NCBI GenBank assembly: GCA_039960995.1
Contig: JBDVKF010000076.1
Location: 62,001 to 126,000, forward strand
Reading direction: 5' to 3'
DNA: 64,000 bases
From: JABSSA01 sp039960995
Lineage (GTDB): Bacteria; Pseudomonadota; Alphaproteobacteria; Rhodobacterales; Rhodobacteraceae
Of the stretch, positions 25,537-33,790 are shown piece by piece. Numbering within the stretch: the first letter of the stretch is position 1; every line of letters begins with the position of its first letter. Position numbers and translations under genes: made by a program. The notes below the pieces were generated by a model. It was given only the letters and a program-made list of their open reading frames with translations. It had not been told where the DNA came from and did not search any database.

Positions 25537-26625
25537 TCACGGCAAATACGGCACCCAAGCCTTTGCAGCCTCAATCACATCCGCAACAAGCTTCGGATTG
25601 GCCAAAACTGCCGCCCCACCAAGCGGAATGCCCCATTTGATCAGCGTATCAACGCTGAGGTCACCCTTTTGCGCACACCACGCCAAAATCGCTTTCAGCG
25701 CCCGCCCGAGCGTTTCAATGATCCGCAAAACGGTCGGCTTGTCCGGAGCCTCTTGCTCTGTCTCCGCCTTCAATTCATCCACAGTTGCCCAAATGATCGT
25801 CGTCTCCTGAACGATCTGTGGCTCGATCTGCATGTCCTCTGGCGGGTTGTTACCTCCTATTGTATGGCGCTCCTGCGCAATTGCATGCGAAATATTTCCG
25901 TTTTCAAAACGCGCTATTGCACTCGAAACGCCAATTTTTGCCCGGATTTGTTGAATTTTCGCGGAAACATGTGACACCCCAACGTCCCAATCTTCAGCAG
26001 TAATGTCACTTGGAAAAGTCTGAAAAATGGCCCAGTCTTCGAACTGTCCCCGTACGACCGCTTCATACCAGTTCAGCCAAAAACTCCAGGCATCGTCGTT
26101 TTCCTGTAGGCGCGAACGAATAAGGTGCCAGCCTTCTTGGCATTGATCTGGCACTTTGAAACCTTCCCAAAGCGGCAAACTTTTTAAGTCACCGTCCTTA
26201 TAACCTGGGACATCAATGTAACCGGCGCCAAAAACCGCAGTCTCTGCCAACGCGAGGGTTTCCCCCATACGTGGTGTTGCAGTCATCACTGCCCCCGATA
26301 CGCCCATTGTCGAAAACGCGGCGAGGCAGGGTTGGCAATTCGCAGGTAGATCCATTTCGAAACCTTGTTCGAACTTTATTTTTCCTTTTAGCTTTCCACC
26401 GCGTTCCGGGAGTTGTACCGCGGCGAACCCCCAAGAAAGTGCTCTACAGCAAAAGAAAAACTTTTCTTCAAGAGCGCGTGTGTCTTGCTCAAAGCCAAGT
26501 ATTGGCAAGATGCGAAGAGTCGCACGAGACGCCGCCATTACTGTTACTTCATACAGATTTGGATGGTAACGGAGGCTTGCTTCCGCGCGCCTTTGCATTT
26601 CGGTAGTGCGTCGGTCGTCAACCAT
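25537..26625 (-). CDS. Hypothetical protein
   Basis: A 362-residue protein with no recognised domain. Seen are a tryptophan-rich middle (NDDAWSFWLNWYEAVVRG), a charged stretch rich in Glu and Thr at about residues 270-300, and a mainly helical end (LGRALKAILAWCAQKGDLSV). The end module also occurs in a remnant to its left. The ATG at 26625 has GAGG before it. Its start is only 34 bases from the divergent lepA start, so the two genes share a very short control region. Confidence 0.65.
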   Translation of the reverse strand: MVDDRRTTEMQRRAEASLRYHPNLYEVTVMAASRATLRILPILGFEQDTRALEEKFFFCCRALSWGFAAVQLPERGGKLKGKIKFEQGFEMDLPANCQPCLAAFSTMGVSGAVMTATPRMGETLALAETAVFGAGYIDVPGYKDGDLKSLPLWEGFKVPDQCQEGWHLIRSRLQENDDAWSFWLNWYEAVVRGQFEDWAIFQTFPSDITAEDWDVGVSHVSAKIQQIRAKIGVSSAIARFENGNISHAIAQERHTIGGNNPPEDMQIEPQIVQETTIIWATVDELKAETEQEAPDKPTVLRIIETLGRALKAILAWCAQKGDLSVDTLIKWGIPLGGAAVLANPKLVADVIEAAKAWVPYLP

Positions 26626-26659
26626 TGCCAAACCTCAAAAATCCCTACATATCCCCTTC

Positions 26660-28456
26660 ATGACATCGCTTTCGCATATCCGCAATTTCTCCATCGTCGC
26701 GCATATTGACCACGGGAAATCCACGCTGGCTGATCGCCTGATCCAATCCACCCAAACCGTGGCTGATCGGGACATGAAGGAACAGCTGCTTGACAGCATG
26801 GATATCGAACGCGAACGGGGCATCACGATCAAGGCCAACACCGTGCGCATCGACTATACTGCGGATAACGGTGAACACTATGTCCTGAACCTGATCGACA
26901 CCCCCGGCCACGTGGATTTCGCCTATGAGGTGTCCCGCTCGATGCGCGCCGTCGAAGGGTCGCTGCTGGTTGTCGATTCCACCCAAGGCGTCGAAGCGCA
27001 GACCCTCGCCAATGTCTATCAGGCCATCGATGCCGACCACGATATTGTCCCTGTTTTCAACAAGATCGATCTACCCGCATCCGACGTTGACCGCGTCGCC
27101 GAACAGGTCGAAGACGTCATCGGTATCGATGCCTCCGGTGCCATCGCCGTGTCCGCCAAAACCGGCGTCGGCATCCACGAAACGCTCGAAGCGATCGTCA
27201 CGCATTTGCCCGCGCCCAAAGGCGACCCCGACGCGCCCTTGAAAGCGATGCTGGTGGACAGCTGGTACGACGCCTATCTCGGGGTCATCGTTCTGGTCCG
27301 CATCATGGATGGCCGCCTGAAAAAGGGCGAAAAGATCAAATTCCTGTCCAACAACACCATCCACCACGTGGACCGCATCGGCGTCTTCCGCCCACAAATG
27401 GAAGCCATCGATGTCCTTGGCCCCGGTGAAATCGGATTCCTCACCGCGTCGATCAAACAGGTCCGCGACACCCGTGTGGGCGACACCATCACCCATCAAC
27501 GGCTCGAGGTCGAAGCCCTTCCCGGATTTAAACCCGCACAGCCCGTCGTGTTCTGTGGCCTGTTCCCCGTCGATTCCTCTCAATTTGAGGACATGCGCGA
27601 CGCCATCGAAAAGCTTGCCTTGAACGACGCGTCCTTTTCGTCGGAAATGGAAACCTCGGCCGCGCTGGGCTTTGGCTTTCGCTGCGGCTTTCTGGGCCTC
27701 TTGCACCTCGAGGTCATCCGCGACCGGATCGAGCGCGAATTTGACATCGAACTGATCACCACAGCGCCTTCCGTGGTCTATCACCTGTTCATGCGCGACG
27801 GCGAAGAACGCGAATTGCACAACCCCGCCGACATGCCCGACATGACCCTTGTCGATCACCTCGAAGAACCCCGCATCAAAGCGACGATCCTCGTGCCCGA
27901 CGAATATCTGGGTGACGTGCTCAAACTCTGCCAAGACCGCCGCGGCATCCAATTGGACCTGACCTATGCCGGCTCACGCGCTATGGCCGTCTATGACCTG
28001 CCTCTGAACGAAGTGGTCTTTGACTTTTACGACCGCCTGAAATCGGTGACCAAAGGATACGCCTCGTTTGATTACCAACTCGAAGGCTACCGCGAAGACA
28101 ACCTGGTCAAGATGTCGATCCTCGTGAATGACGAACCCGTCGATGCCCTATCGATGATGGTCCACCGCGACCGCGCCGAAGCCCGCGGCCGCGCCATGTG
28201 CGAAAAGCTCAAAGACCTGATCCCGCGCCACATGTTCAAAATCCCGATCCAAGCGGCCATCGGCGGCAAAGTCATCGCCCGCGAAACGCTGTCCGCCCTG
28301 CGCAAAGACGTGACCGCCAAATGTTACGGCGGCGACGCGACGCGAAAACGCAAACTGTTGGATAAACAGAAAGCCGGTAAGAAAAAGATGCGCCAGTTTG
28401 GGAAAGTCGATATCCCGCAGGAAGCGTTTATTTCTGCGTTGAAGATGGACAGTTGA
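26660..28456 (+). CDS. lepA: Elongation factor 4 (translational GTPase LepA)
   Basis: Ribosome-bound GTPase that affects translocation and ribosome assembly. The protein has the full length (598) and all G motifs: AHIDHGKSTLADRL, RGITIKANTV, DTPGHVDF, NKIDLP and SAKTG, then the LepA-specific C-terminal domain ending KKKMRQFGKVDIPQEAFI. The start MTSLSHIRNFSIVAHIDHGK fits the family; there is no clear ribosome site before it. It diverges from the hypothetical gene with 34 bases between start codons. Confidence 0.97.
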   Translation: MTSLSHIRNFSIVAHIDHGKSTLADRLIQSTQTVADRDMKEQLLDSMDIERERGITIKANTVRIDYTADNGEHYVLNLIDTPGHVDFAYEVSRSMRAVEGSLLVVDSTQGVEAQTLANVYQAIDADHDIVPVFNKIDLPASDVDRVAEQVEDVIGIDASGAIAVSAKTGVGIHETLEAIVTHLPAPKGDPDAPLKAMLVDSWYDAYLGVIVLVRIMDGRLKKGEKIKFLSNNTIHHVDRIGVFRPQMEAIDVLGPGEIGFLTASIKQVRDTRVGDTITHQRLEVEALPGFKPAQPVVFCGLFPVDSSQFEDMRDAIEKLALNDASFSSEMETSAALGFGFRCGFLGLLHLEVIRDRIEREFDIELITTAPSVVYHLFMRDGEERELHNPADMPDMTLVDHLEEPRIKATILVPDEYLGDVLKLCQDRRGIQLDLTYAGSRAMAVYDLPLNEVVFDFYDRLKSVTKGYASFDYQLEGYREDNLVKMSILVNDEPVDALSMMVHRDRAEARGRAMCEKLKDLIPRHMFKIPIQAAIGGKVIARETLSALRKDVTAKCYGGDATRKRKLLDKQKAGKKKMRQFGKVDIPQEAFISALKMDS

Positions 28457-28621
28457 GTTGTTTATTTTAAGGACGAATGCGCGAAAGCTATACTCGCAGA
28501 TGTTCATATGAATAGAGTACGAAAATTTCAAATTTCAAATTTGAAAATGAACAGGATCAGTTTTTAGTGTCTACTTGACAGCATTCAACCGTAGGGTACT
28601 CTCCCTTCAGGAGGTGTCATT

Positions 28622-29863
28622 TTGAAAATTTTTAAAACAAAGAAACCAGAAGAAGTTTTTACTCCGCGATCAGATGAAGTAAATTCTGTAATGTATATCA
28701 ACCGTCCGGAGCATGAGTATTCATTGAGGACCGCTGTTCGCACTGGTTATAATGTCGTGATATTTGGCGATTCAGGTTGTGGAAAATCATGGCTCTACAA
28801 GAAGATCTTTCGTGACGACAATATTTATTTCTCAGTGATTGATTTCAGGGATTGTAAGTCTGAGGATGATGTTGATTTGCAAATACTGGAATTAATTTCA
28901 AGTTTTGAAGCTTGGGAAGAAACGGAAAAAATTGAAAAAAAATCGGCCGAATTCAAACCTAGCAGAATTGGCGTGGGTGACGAAACAGAAACTAAGTATA
29001 AGAAAGTAGAAAACTCACCATATCTAAAACTTCTTTCATATATTAGAAAGACTGCTGGCAAACGAACCTCATTTTTGGTTTTTGAGAACCTTGAGTATGC
29101 ATTGGACAGAGCAGATGTCGTTGACCGTATTCGTTCAATGTTGATCGGTTTGGACGATGTCCGTGCAGGCTCGTACAAGGTCAGGATATGCTTGGTTGGA
29201 GTACCCTCAGATGTAAAAGAAATTCTATCTGATGGAAATCGTCACCAAACTATTTCGAATCGCGTTTATGAAATTCCTGAGGTGGGTATATTAGATCGAA
29301 AGAGCGTTGATTTATTGGCAACTCGTGGTTTGGAACAGGAGTTGGATTTTTCCTTCGAAAGCAAAACACTGTGTTTGGGGAAAATAGCTTTTGTTACGTA
29401 CCGAGTCCCACAGTTTTTACATGATGTGTGCTTGCATGTAGCATTAAGAGCAGAGGACAACCTAAATACTATCAACCCTGATGTTGTGGATGTTGCTGTC
29501 AATGATTGGATAAAGTCCAAAGCTGTTCAAAGTGTGGAATTCATACGCTCGCAAGTTATGTACGACAAAACCGCTAGGCAGGCGAAATCAAAGATATTGT
29601 TCTCGGTTTCCCGACTAGAACGGTCGTTCTTTTCTTCTGATGATGTGAGTGAATTTTTGAACAAGAATTTTCCAAAAACTATGAAACATGGAAAAATTCA
29701 AACTTTGCGCCATCTGCGTTCATTATGTGACGGGAACGAAAAAATTTTAAAATGCGACAACGAACGCCGTTTGTTTCGCGTGTCGACCCCATACCTGAGA
29801 TCTTCTATGCGCATTAGTTTGGCGCTAGATGCTTTGGACGAGCACATCAAGCTAATTGAATGA
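28622..29863 (+). CDS. P-loop ATPase of unknown role, AT-rich
   Basis: A 413-residue protein with a Walker A at residues 49-56 (FGDSGCGKS), a Walker-B-like strand FLVFENLE at 151-158 in which Asn follows Glu, and a sensor-1-like strand RICLVGVPSD at 189-198. The layout recalls AAA-type ATPases such as TniB/AAA_22. The C-terminal third looks like winged-helix or helical domains (about 310-400). The start is a TTG with GGAGG at good spacing. The gene is visibly richer in A and T than its neighbours and lies beside a RAYT and REPs, all pointing to transfer. A defence or element-linked role is possible, not shown. Confidence 0.75.
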   Translation: MKIFKTKKPEEVFTPRSDEVNSVMYINRPEHEYSLRTAVRTGYNVVIFGDSGCGKSWLYKKIFRDDNIYFSVIDFRDCKSEDDVDLQILELISSFEAWEETEKIEKKSAEFKPSRIGVGDETETKYKKVENSPYLKLLSYIRKTAGKRTSFLVFENLEYALDRADVVDRIRSMLIGLDDVRAGSYKVRICLVGVPSDVKEILSDGNRHQTISNRVYEIPEVGILDRKSVDLLATRGLEQELDFSFESKTLCLGKIAFVTYRVPQFLHDVCLHVALRAEDNLNTINPDVVDVAVNDWIKSKAVQSVEFIRSQVMYDKTARQAKSKILFSVSRLERSFFSSDDVSEFLNKNFPKTMKHGKIQTLRHLRSLCDGNEKILKCDNERRLFRVSTPYLRSSMRISLALDALDEHIKLIE

Positions 29864-29915
29864 GGATCCTAGGGTGCGGGCTTGCACGTACCGCACTCCC
29901 TTCACCCCCACAAAT

Positions 29916-29939
29916 GATGCGTGAAATCACGCATCCTAC
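29916..29939 (-). repeat. REP-like palindrome
   Basis: On the minus strand it reads GTAG then GATGCGTGATTTCACGCATC, a near-perfect hairpin. It lies just after the stop of the RAYT gene. Confidence 0.75.
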
Positions 29940-29944
29940 ATTGC

Positions 29945-30466
29945 CTAATCCATCATTGGGTTGAATCGCGTGTCGTGGTGAACGCTTGAAAATGGCCAAT
30001 CTTCGGCGCGTGGGACAAAGCCATGTTCGACGGGATTCATCCAACAATATCGCACATGGGCCCAATAATCGGCTTCGTTGCGAATATGGTGCTCCCAAAA
30101 CCGGGGCTGCCATAGCCCAACTTCACCTTTGCGCCGTAGGGCGGGGTTCACCCCGCCGTTTTCGAATCCTATCGGGGGTGGTGGGGTGAACCCCGCCCTA
30201 CGGCATGACATCGAAAATCGGGCTTTGATTGCGCCCCACCGTGTCGCAAAATCACGATCCCCGGCGGGCAATGTCCATACACAATGTAAATGGTCGGGCA
30301 ACACCACCCATGCGTCAATCTCGAACGGGCGTTCGCGTTTGGTTGTGCGCACGGCATCGCGCAATGTGTCGATCTCGTCCACCAACGTGGTTGCGCCGCG
30401 CTGTGCCAATGTGACGGTGAAAAACACAACGGCTCCGGTGATTTTTGGTCTGCGGTAATTGGGCAT
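29945..30466 (-). CDS. REP-associated tyrosine transposase (RAYT)
   Basis: A 173-residue Y1-type transposase of the IS200-like/RAYT class. The metal-binding H-x-H is His59-Leu-His61 in VVLPDHLHCVWTLP; the catalytic tyrosine is probably Tyr140 in HVRYCWMNPVEHG; the flanking LWQPRFWEHHIR is typical of the family. Such enzymes nick and move REP palindromes with a GTAG head, and REPs flank this gene on both sides. Residues 88-112 are encoded by an inverted pair of REPs inserted in frame. This loop lies between catalytic motifs, so the enzyme may still work. Confidence 0.9.
   Translation of the reverse strand: MPNYRRPKITGAVVFFTVTLAQRGATTLVDEIDTLRDAVRTTKRERPFEIDAWVVLPDHLHCVWTLPAGDRDFATRWGAIKARFSMSCRRAGFTPPPPIGFENGGVNPALRRKGEVGLWQPRFWEHHIRNEADYWAHVRYCWMNPVEHGFVPRAEDWPFSSVHHDTRFNPMMD
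30133..30204 (-). repeat. REPIN inside the RAYT gene
   Basis: Two 22-base REP copies face each other, one reading GCCGTAGGGCGGGGTTCACC at its start and the other its exact reverse complement, with 28 bases between. The whole unit is 72 bases, a multiple of three, and keeps the transposase frame open, coding for the residues RAGFTPPPPIGFENGGVNPA and neighbours. Confidence 0.9.
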
Positions 30467-30493
30467 GGTGTGACCATGGCGTGACGTGGTTAA

Positions 30494-30518
30494 GGGCGCG
30501 TGAAATCACGCACCCTAC
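30494..30518 (-). repeat. REP-like palindrome
   Basis: On the minus strand GTAG is followed by GGTGCGTGATTTCACGCGCC, an imperfect hairpin of the same type as the one after the RAYT gene. It lies just upstream of the RAYT start. Confidence 0.75.
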
Positions 30519-30522
30519 GGGA

Positions 30523-30891
30523 TCATCGCGCGGACCCGCCTTTGTCGAACCAATACCGTTTGTTCGCCTCCCATTCGGCATCCGTCATGTGGAAGGGTGG
30601 GATTTCGCGGTCGCTGTCATCCACCAATTCGGACCGGTATGCAGTTTCACGATGGGCGGCGCGGACCATGCGCGCGGCGCGGGTCTGGGCCTTGTGCATG
30701 ATGTCTTCAAAGCTGCGGCCCTGAATGTCGTTCAAGATCGCTTCGTCTTGCATGGGGATGATCACCGCGCGGGGCTTGCCGCGAAAATGTAGCCACAGAT
30801 GGCCGTGATCTTGGGTGACAAATTTGATCTCTTGTCCAAAATGTTGAACGAAGGTTTTCGAGTTTATTTTGCGAATTTCGGGGCGGCGCAT
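30523..30891 (-). CDS. Hypothetical protein, possibly Phd/YefM-like
   Basis: A 122-residue protein. The segment VTQDHGHLWLHFRGKPRAVI looks like the beta-hairpin of Phd/YefM antitoxins, but the rest does not clearly fit, and no toxin gene is next to it. The ATG at 30891 has GGAG nine bases before. It is near REPs and the RAYT. Function unknown. Confidence 0.6.
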   Translation of the reverse strand: MRRPEIRKINSKTFVQHFGQEIKFVTQDHGHLWLHFRGKPRAVIIPMQDEAILNDIQGRSFEDIMHKAQTRAARMVRAAHRETAYRSELVDDSDREIPPFHMTDAEWEANKRYWFDKGGSAR

Positions 30892-31657
30892 TGTCACGTC
30901 TCCGGGTTGGGATCTGAAAGACGGCTTTGGGCGTCGAAAGCTGACCTTGACGATTTAGGCGTGAAAACACGCGGAAAAAGGTCGGTTGCGAAAGCTGGCT
31001 TCGGGCGTTCAAAGCTGTCTTTGGCACCTTAGCGTTGTCATGATTCGTATCCGTGAACAGGGCGTTCGTTGGGGAAACCCCAGATTAAGCAGGAAGTGAG
31101 TGCGAACGAGCCTTGCGTTTCGCTGCCTTGCGGCAAGCTGTTGCAACTCATGGTTAAAATTTGGTTACCCACAAGATATTCATAAGTAAATACAGTATGT
31201 TATCCCCAAGAAATGTTGGGCGCCGTGCATTTTTTTGTTGCGTGGGGGCAGGGGACTGGCGCACGCTAAGGATATCGCAAGGGATCGCAAGAACTTGAGC
31301 GGGTCGCAGAAGGCCCTCTGAGGGGATCAAAGGCAGATCAGGAAACTGGTAAGCCATTGAAAACCAAGGGGAAGCAAGCTGGATCGGATGAATTCATAGA
31401 AGTCATCAAATCGGAGCAGTTTCAATAGGGACGATGCGGGTCACGGTGGATTTTCGGAGACATACGTGATCGTCGTGGAGGATCTTTGGAGACAAAGCGG
31501 CACAGCTGCCAGATCGCAAGATATGGCAGTATTGGAAAGGCAGGACCGCAAGGGAATGTATTTCCAGTAAGGCGTCAGGGTGGCCTTCGGGCTAATGCAA
31601 AGACCGCGTCTGAGCACCTGGCGCCTTATTCTATTTTCGAGCATGTCTGAACGAGAA
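30892..31657. other. Long non-coding stretch with an imperfect direct repeat
   Basis: No convincing gene. Two imperfect direct copies of about 38 bases, beginning GGCTTTGGGCGTCGAAAGCT at 30923 and GGCTTCGGGCGTTCAAAGCT at 30997, lie near the left end. Small hairpins such as CTTGCGGCAAG follow. A non-coding RNA or gene relic is possible, but nothing is recognisable. Confidence 0.4.
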
Positions 31658-31687
31658 ACGGGGCCCCGTTCTAGAACCGAGCCCCGT
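31658..31687. other. Compound hairpin in non-coding DNA
   Basis: ACGGGGC at one end pairs with GCCCCGT at the other, and the centre holds the perfect palindrome GTTCTAGAAC; the left half is itself a 12-base palindrome, ACGGGGCCCCGT. No clear U-run follows on either strand. May be the end of an RNA gene or a protein-binding site. Confidence 0.45.
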
Positions 31688-31801
31688 CGTCAGAGTATGC
31701 AATTCCGCGTCTGAATGCACCTGTATATCAGGATGTAGCGCGGCCATGCCACCAAATCAACTATATATCGCGTAGGCGCCTATCTATCCTTGGCAATAAA
31801 A

Positions 31802-31830
31802 AACGCCCGACGCGTATCGCGTCGAGCGTT
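31802..31830 (-). terminator. Rho-independent terminator for the minus-strand glyco/PA14 genes
   Basis: On the minus strand a stem of 13 pairs (AACGCTCGACGCG with CGCGTCGGGCGTT, one T-G wobble), loop ATA, then TTTTTTATT if the stem's last bases are counted. It lies about 110 bases after the PA14-like gene stop and fits the textbook pattern well. Confidence 0.8.
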
Positions 31831-31938
31831 GTCACTCATACTCAAATAACTAAGACGCATAGATTGCATCGCTGTGCGTCTCATAATTGGATAACCCGCA
31901 AACCCCAAATGTTATTCTGGGTGACGTAGCGTCAACTT

Positions 31939-32487
31939 TTAATATCCAAAAGCTTCGTTGGGCATCCAATCCGCTTCGCCGATACCTGCGCGCATGTGAA
32001 GGCAAGCAGAGCCTTTACGTTGAAAATAAAGGGCTTCTAGGGCATACCACCCTGCCTCAGGAACGCTGACTTCGACTTCTTCGCTGGCTTCGCAGGGGTG
32101 TACGCCGTCCAAATAAACGACCTCTTGGCCGCCAATTGTCATTTGCAATCCGTCATTGCTCAAGAAATCCATGACGTATGTACCGGCTTCTTCGAAGCGG
32201 ACAAAGCCGTTGATTCCAGCCACAACCTTAGTCGCTTTCCCGGATGTGAGCGTGGCGTCGCCCTCTGCTGTGTCGCGATAATCGAGCCCTTCAAGAGGTT
32301 GTCCGGGCGTCGCACCATCTAGATGTTGTGCCGCTTCGCTCAAAGTTCGGACGCTGGCGTCTGCGTATTTCACTGCCAAACCTTGCTTAAGGTCACTTGG
32401 CTGTGGATCGGCCAGTTCAAGCTTAAGCGGTTCAGCCGTCGCTGTAGAGGCGGCCAAAAGCGCCGCAAGAACGCAAGTTATGCGCAT
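31939..32487 (-). CDS. Secreted PA14-like domain protein
   Basis: A Sec signal peptide (MRITCVLAALLAASTATA) is followed by about 160 residues with the look of a PA14/GLEYA-type carbohydrate-binding beta barrel: GFVRFEEAGTYVMDFLSNDG, then MTIGGQEVVYLDG and GWYALEALYFQRKGSA. Such domains bind glycans. AGGGAG precedes the start. It comes 77 bases after the seven-gene glyco operon on the same strand and is followed by a strong terminator, so it may be the last gene of that unit. Confidence 0.75.
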   Translation of the reverse strand: MRITCVLAALLAASTATAEPLKLELADPQPSDLKQGLAVKYADASVRTLSEAAQHLDGATPGQPLEGLDYRDTAEGDATLTSGKATKVVAGINGFVRFEEAGTYVMDFLSNDGLQMTIGGQEVVYLDGVHPCEASEEVEVSVPEAGWYALEALYFQRKGSACLHMRAGIGEADWMPNEAFGY

Positions 32488-32564
32488 AAAAAAGTACTCC
32501 CTGATCTCGCGTCGCATAGGTGCAACGTCATTGAGCGCAGGTTGGCATGAGTTATGTTAACTAT

Positions 32565-33044
32565 TCAAGAGAACTTATAAAACAGATAGCGTTCTGGATC
32601 GATTGTGATCGGTCCAGTGATCTGAATGAAGCCTGTAAGGGGTTGCTGAGACACAATGAGTCCCCCCGGCACCATAACGTTCGCGATAAATGGGGACAGT
32701 GTCGCACCTTCGGCAACGTCTTCTTCTTTGATACCTCGGCCAAAATCATAATGGGCCAAAGCAACACACGGGCCGTTCTTGGCAAGTCGATCCAGCATGG
32801 GTTCAGCTTCGCCTTCTAGGAAGTCTTCTTCCGGTGGCACACATGAGGGGTGGCATTTCAAGATGCGATCAATCACCCAAATCCGGCGGCCCCCCCCATA
32901 TTCGCGCAAGTGGTCATAGGTTCGACCGTTGCCAAGCCCAAGGTCCAGAATATCACCTTGGATGTCTGACACCTGTTCAATAGCCCAGTTCAGCCCGTCG
33001 ATTTGAGCCGTCAGTCGACGGCGCATGGATTCAAGACGGCTCAT
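32565..33044 (-). CDS. Class I SAM-methyltransferase-like protein
   Basis: A 159-residue protein with a Rossmann motif I, GDILDLGLGNGRTYDHL, but shorter than usual methyltransferases. It has a close paralogue at 51007 (shared LGLGNGRTY, HP-x-x-x-x-PPE and LSPFI-like stretches). The ATG at 33044 overlaps the deacetylase stop by four bases, so the genes are coupled. Being last in the glyco operon suggests it methylates the product, but methyl transfer is not shown. Confidence 0.75.
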   Translation of the reverse strand: MSRLESMRRRLTAQIDGLNWAIEQVSDIQGDILDLGLGNGRTYDHLREYGGGRRIWVIDRILKCHPSCVPPEEDFLEGEAEPMLDRLAKNGPCVALAHYDFGRGIKEEDVAEGATLSPFIANVMVPGGLIVSQQPLTGFIQITGPITIDPERYLFYKFS

Positions 33045-33790
33045 GGCCAATCTCCTTTTTGGTCGTGTTCCCACACATGTGCACCGCCGCCTAGCATCTC
33101 AAGAATCCAAGCGCGGCTGAAATCCCAAATGGCGCAAGTGTGAACAAGATGATGTGTCAAAAGCCCAAGAGGTTCGTTGGCATCTGCAGTGTGTTCTCGG
33201 CGATCTTTTAGCAACCGAACAGTTTGTTCGATCAAGAGGTCGGGATCTTGCAAGTCGCGGGTTCCGCGCCAAAAGATCGGATCAATGTGCGTGTTGATTT
33301 GAGCCAAGTTGGCAATGGGTTCGTCGCGCGGGCCAAATGCTGAAACCGCAGAAAACCCAAATTCCGGCAAACGCTGAAGAACAGGCAAAGCGATGCGGTT
33401 CCATGGAGGGACAAACATGGGCCAAACACGGGCACCAAACATTCGGGACATGCGATGCTGTGCGCGTTCCAGATCATAAAACACGTCGGCCCGAACACGT
33501 CCGAATTCCGACTTTTTCGCGTCGGGCAAACTGGAATCTGCGTGTGCCCAACCATGAACAAGGATGTGCGCAAGTCGATCGTCGGTTGCCTGGACCAGAC
33601 TGTGATCTGCAAATGCGGGTATCGTGGCAAGATGAACCGGGCAGGTCACGTCATCGGCGAGTGTAAGAAGCTGGTCCAGCTCTTTGGTTGCGCGGATTGC
33701 GTCGTCGTCACGCCACCAAATTGGGATCGCCATGTCGGCTTCGCGACACAACTTCAATTCAGCCTTTAAGGGCGAGAAATCATAAGGCAT
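33041..33790 (-). CDS. Polysaccharide deacetylase-like protein
   Basis: A 249-residue protein with features of the NodB/polysaccharide-deacetylase superfamily: WWRDDDAI near the start in place of the D-D metal motif, HGWAHAD as the H-x3-H-like motif and FVPPWNRI. Enzymes of this type remove acetyl groups from sugars. The ATG at 33790 has AAGGA at good spacing; the upstream TTG is too close to it. It overlaps the glycosyltransferase gene by 11 bases. Confidence 0.75.
   Translation of the reverse strand: MPYDFSPLKAELKLCREADMAIPIWWRDDDAIRATKELDQLLTLADDVTCPVHLATIPAFADHSLVQATDDRLAHILVHGWAHADSSLPDAKKSEFGRVRADVFYDLERAQHRMSRMFGARVWPMFVPPWNRIALPVLQRLPEFGFSAVSAFGPRDEPIANLAQINTHIDPIFWRGTRDLQDPDLLIEQTVRLLKDRREHTADANEPLGLLTHHLVHTCAIWDFSRAWILEMLGGGAHVWEHDQKGDWP

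Noticed and set aside
27071..27952. Long minus-strand frame inside lepA
   Set aside because: Low-complexity product rich in Asp, Gly and Val, fully inside a certain gene.
30523..30891. Complete toxin-antitoxin pair
   Set aside because: Only an antitoxin-like hairpin segment is seen; no toxin gene stands next to it.
31165..31208. Two DnaA-box-like sites (TTACCCACA and TTATCCCCA)
   Set aside because: Each differs from the consensus by one base, there are only two, and no origin-linked genes lie nearby.
31154..31644. Two short minus-strand frames of about 67 codons
   Set aside because: No ribosome site, no domain and atypical composition; treated as chance frames.
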